From IMG/VR virus record IMGVR_UViG_3300020416_000011, positions 1 through 50,689 of that record: 50,689 bases of DNA; one strand, written 5' to 3'. This stretch comes from a virus. Below the pieces are notes generated by a model. That model was not told where the DNA came from and made no database searches. It was given only the letters and a program-made list of their open reading frames with translations. The first letter of the stretch is position 1. Every line of letters begins with the position of its first letter. Below, one piece after another: positions 50,201 through 50,689 of this stretch. Both the position numbers and the translations under genes were made by a program.

Positions 50201-50689
50201 GGAGTTACAACTACAAGTTTTGCATCTTCTCCTGCTGATCCTTGTGCTGATTTTGAGAAGGAAAGTATTTTATCTGCAATTAGTAGATCTGCTCTACCTC
50301 TATCAAATAGTCTTACAGTTGCTGTAGCGGTAGTAACGGCGTCCATATCTCCGTCGCCAATAGTTATCTGTCCAGTTGATGAATCAATTACTACATCACT
50401 ATCATTATCAAATCCAGTTCTTGCTTGTAGACTTATACCAAAAGTATTTTGGGTAGTACCACTATTTGCAAAACTATATGCTTGACTTCCTCTTTTTACA
50501 GTAAAGTCACAAGTATAGGCACTTTCATTTGTTACTGTTCCGTCAAGGTTAGAGTCAAATGTAAAGTTTTGATTTGTTCCTTCCACAGCATAACCAGATT
50601 CTCCTTGTACACTACCAAACTTTTGTAGAGTATAAGTATTTGATGCTGTCTTTGTAACCTTACCCATAATAGTATCATTTTGATAGTCT
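47284..50689 (-). CDS. large fibre protein with C-terminal Hint (intein-like) domain, possibly partial
   Basis: At least 1,127 residues. The first Met in view is at 50667, but the frame is open to the window edge and no ribosome-binding site precedes that Met, so the true start may lie outside. Residues 1-650 are beta-rich Ig-like domains with a collagen-like GDKGDDGS. Residues 680-870 hold repeats of GAGTSSFSGSAADLSG and ITAANASAARTAIGAG. A run of 12 Gly (981-992) leads into a 135-residue Hint domain (CFLPGT, TAGHPVW, HTYYVDGMLVHNSKQ). Hint domains self-cleave or splice. Confidence 0.9.
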   Translation of the reverse strand, partial: DYQNDTIMGKVTKTASNTYTLQKFGSVQGESGYAVEGTNQNFTFDSNLDGTVTNESAYTCDFTVKRGSQAYSFANSGTTQNTFGISLQARTGFDNDSDVVIDSSTGQITIGDGDMDAVTTATATVRLFDRGRADLLIADKILSFSKSAQGSAGEDAKLVVVTPDSQMMTKEIFPDEGGGTSDFTFFHPSSITVTAQCTNTTQNGTWSVSGGSATTNNTITNGKATATVSSSQIVDDMTLTYTLHADDGGASDTTQLHIVELFEGAVQPIFDNIAHVFPASKDGVVGNYTGSGGTIKMYQGVKLLDYDGSGTTNGHWTVSVNNDSNITEGTISSTGSSGQRFVTIGDHSGMSDGTDKIILTYTITGKDTSGTAFTFPVTQTLTKSKTGADGAAGGTVNFAFVRVPAGTDASDVTASTNGTATTPANFTISSTTYTWSDNVPSGTGVLFAVEGTKATGATGFTWGTPYRLEGTMAKELIIYSDVTTGSAPADPTATYNFLTGVLTLTGGNASSWNLTPPSFGSTPADGAKVHAVTCVVTGSINDTSVSVAAADWSTAFVHAIHEKGDKGDDGSNAAVVYYGKTGAARFSTAPSKPVGEITSTSTGNNVWTKSSLSHSSTVTVWQSNGTDASGSWVWSTPFIYFDKSSITDLIDLEYSFDFTNLSTSITSGLGFTPMNITGANIGGNATTFRNNIGAGTSSFSGSAADLSGFISEDRFSVSDFPTLGVITAANASAARTAIGAGTSSFSGAYSALSGKPTIPSAVSELTNDSNFLTGINQTLVANAITNASTFRTSIGAGTSSFSGSAADLTGKIATARFDAADFPRLAAITSSNAATARAAIGAGTSSFSGNYGDLSNISIIDAHLAGGATITKQADFEFSSIFVSTGAQASSFSTTDGSNYSANNTTGTITVDHPLDSVSSQSCTYTWSRSGDNVSGFALTNTGTGADAWSSSTFGSNATTKTITVTHTQSGLTIDMSCYIIDTSSSGGGGGGGGGGGGGCFLPGTLVDLEEGQQAIESLEVGQKIKNGTVTKKESFEVDYWYKLNDIQLTAGHPVWIEDKGWCCIDPEEYYKEHVEFGHRIELQPQEIEVGDMTTAGEVERIELVNIKRTVWNITVDNEHTYYVDGMLVHNSKQ
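47287..47691 (-). other. Hint domain region of the large fibre
   Basis: Codons 993-1127 of the fibre. Cys993 starts block A (CFLPGTLVDL), TAGHPVW is block B, VWNITVDNEHTYYV is block F and LVHN is block G, followed by SKQ, only three residues after the Asn. The nucleophilic Cys, block B His, terminal His-Asn and a following Ser (+1) are all present, so N- and C-terminal cleavage are chemically possible. The adjoining poly-Gly is encoded by GC-rich GGN codons at 47692-47727. Confidence 0.82.

Noticed and set aside
1-50689. tRNA genes, integrase, or attachment site
   Set aside because: Gaps are almost all below 160 nt and none shows a cloverleaf with CCA end or T-arm; no recombinase motifs were seen in the proteins.

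Overview
The window is a piece of a tailed double-stranded DNA bacteriophage genome (Caudoviricetes-type). It is AT-rich, almost fully coding and strictly modular. Genes from the left edge to about 35.6 kb lie on the plus strand and cover nucleotide metabolism, DNA replication and repair, accessory metabolism and glycan-type enzymes. Genes from about 35.7 kb to the right edge lie on the minus strand and are mostly virion fibre or appendage proteins. No tRNA, rRNA, integrase, CRISPR array, capsid, portal or terminase gene was recognised. The host cannot be read from the sequence. The enzyme set (ribonucleotide reductase, peptide deformylase, glutaredoxin, peroxiredoxin, asparagine-synthase-like and carbamoyltransferase genes) is the kind often seen in aquatic or marine lytic phages, but that is inference.

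Layout. 0-7 kb: small phage proteins, a PC4-like ssDNA-binding protein, two SGNH-like proteins, a GIY-YIG-like protein, an Fe(II)/2OG oxygenase, a NodU-type carbamoyltransferase and the first half of a split NAD-dependent DNA ligase. 7-16.4 kb: second half of the ligase (zinc finger, HhH, BRCT), a multi-HTH protein followed by a strong hairpin terminator, DnaB-like helicase, MazG-like pyrophosphohydrolase, cupin, peptide deformylase, ParB-like protein, DnaG-type primase and a family A DNA polymerase with proofreading domain. 16.4-22.4 kb: an unusual biosynthetic block (SDR, QueC-like PP-loop enzyme, two oxygenase-like proteins, a GNAT/LuxI-like protein, glutaredoxin and a complete AsnB-like amidotransferase). 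22.4-32.7 kb: XPB/UvsW-like helicase, gp32-like SSB, peroxiredoxin, SbcD/SbcC (gp47/gp46) pair, acyl carrier protein, nuclease, flap exonuclease and class I ribonucleotide reductase. 32.7-35.6 kb: glycosyltransferases, a SPASM radical SAM enzyme and an SDR. 35.7-50.7 kb, minus strand: two glycan-related or unknown proteins, then a run of fibre genes that includes an extreme Thr/Asn/Ser repeat protein, a decapeptide-repeat fibre and a large fibre ending in poly-Gly plus a Hint (intein-like) domain.

Expression. Genes are packed with ATGA, GTGA, TTGA and TAATG start/stop overlaps, indicating long translationally coupled operons. Six near-perfect sigma70-type promoters (TTGACA, 17 bp, TATAAT) share an upstream TAGTTC or ATAC element and a similar motif inside the spacer. 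Two of them place the predicted transcription start exactly on the ATG of a gene with no Shine-Dalgarno, so those messages look leaderless. The replication gene set (family A polymerase, DnaB helicase, DnaG primase, SbcCD, split LigA) recalls T5-like phages, whereas the gp32-like SSB and UvsW-like helicase recall T4-like phages.
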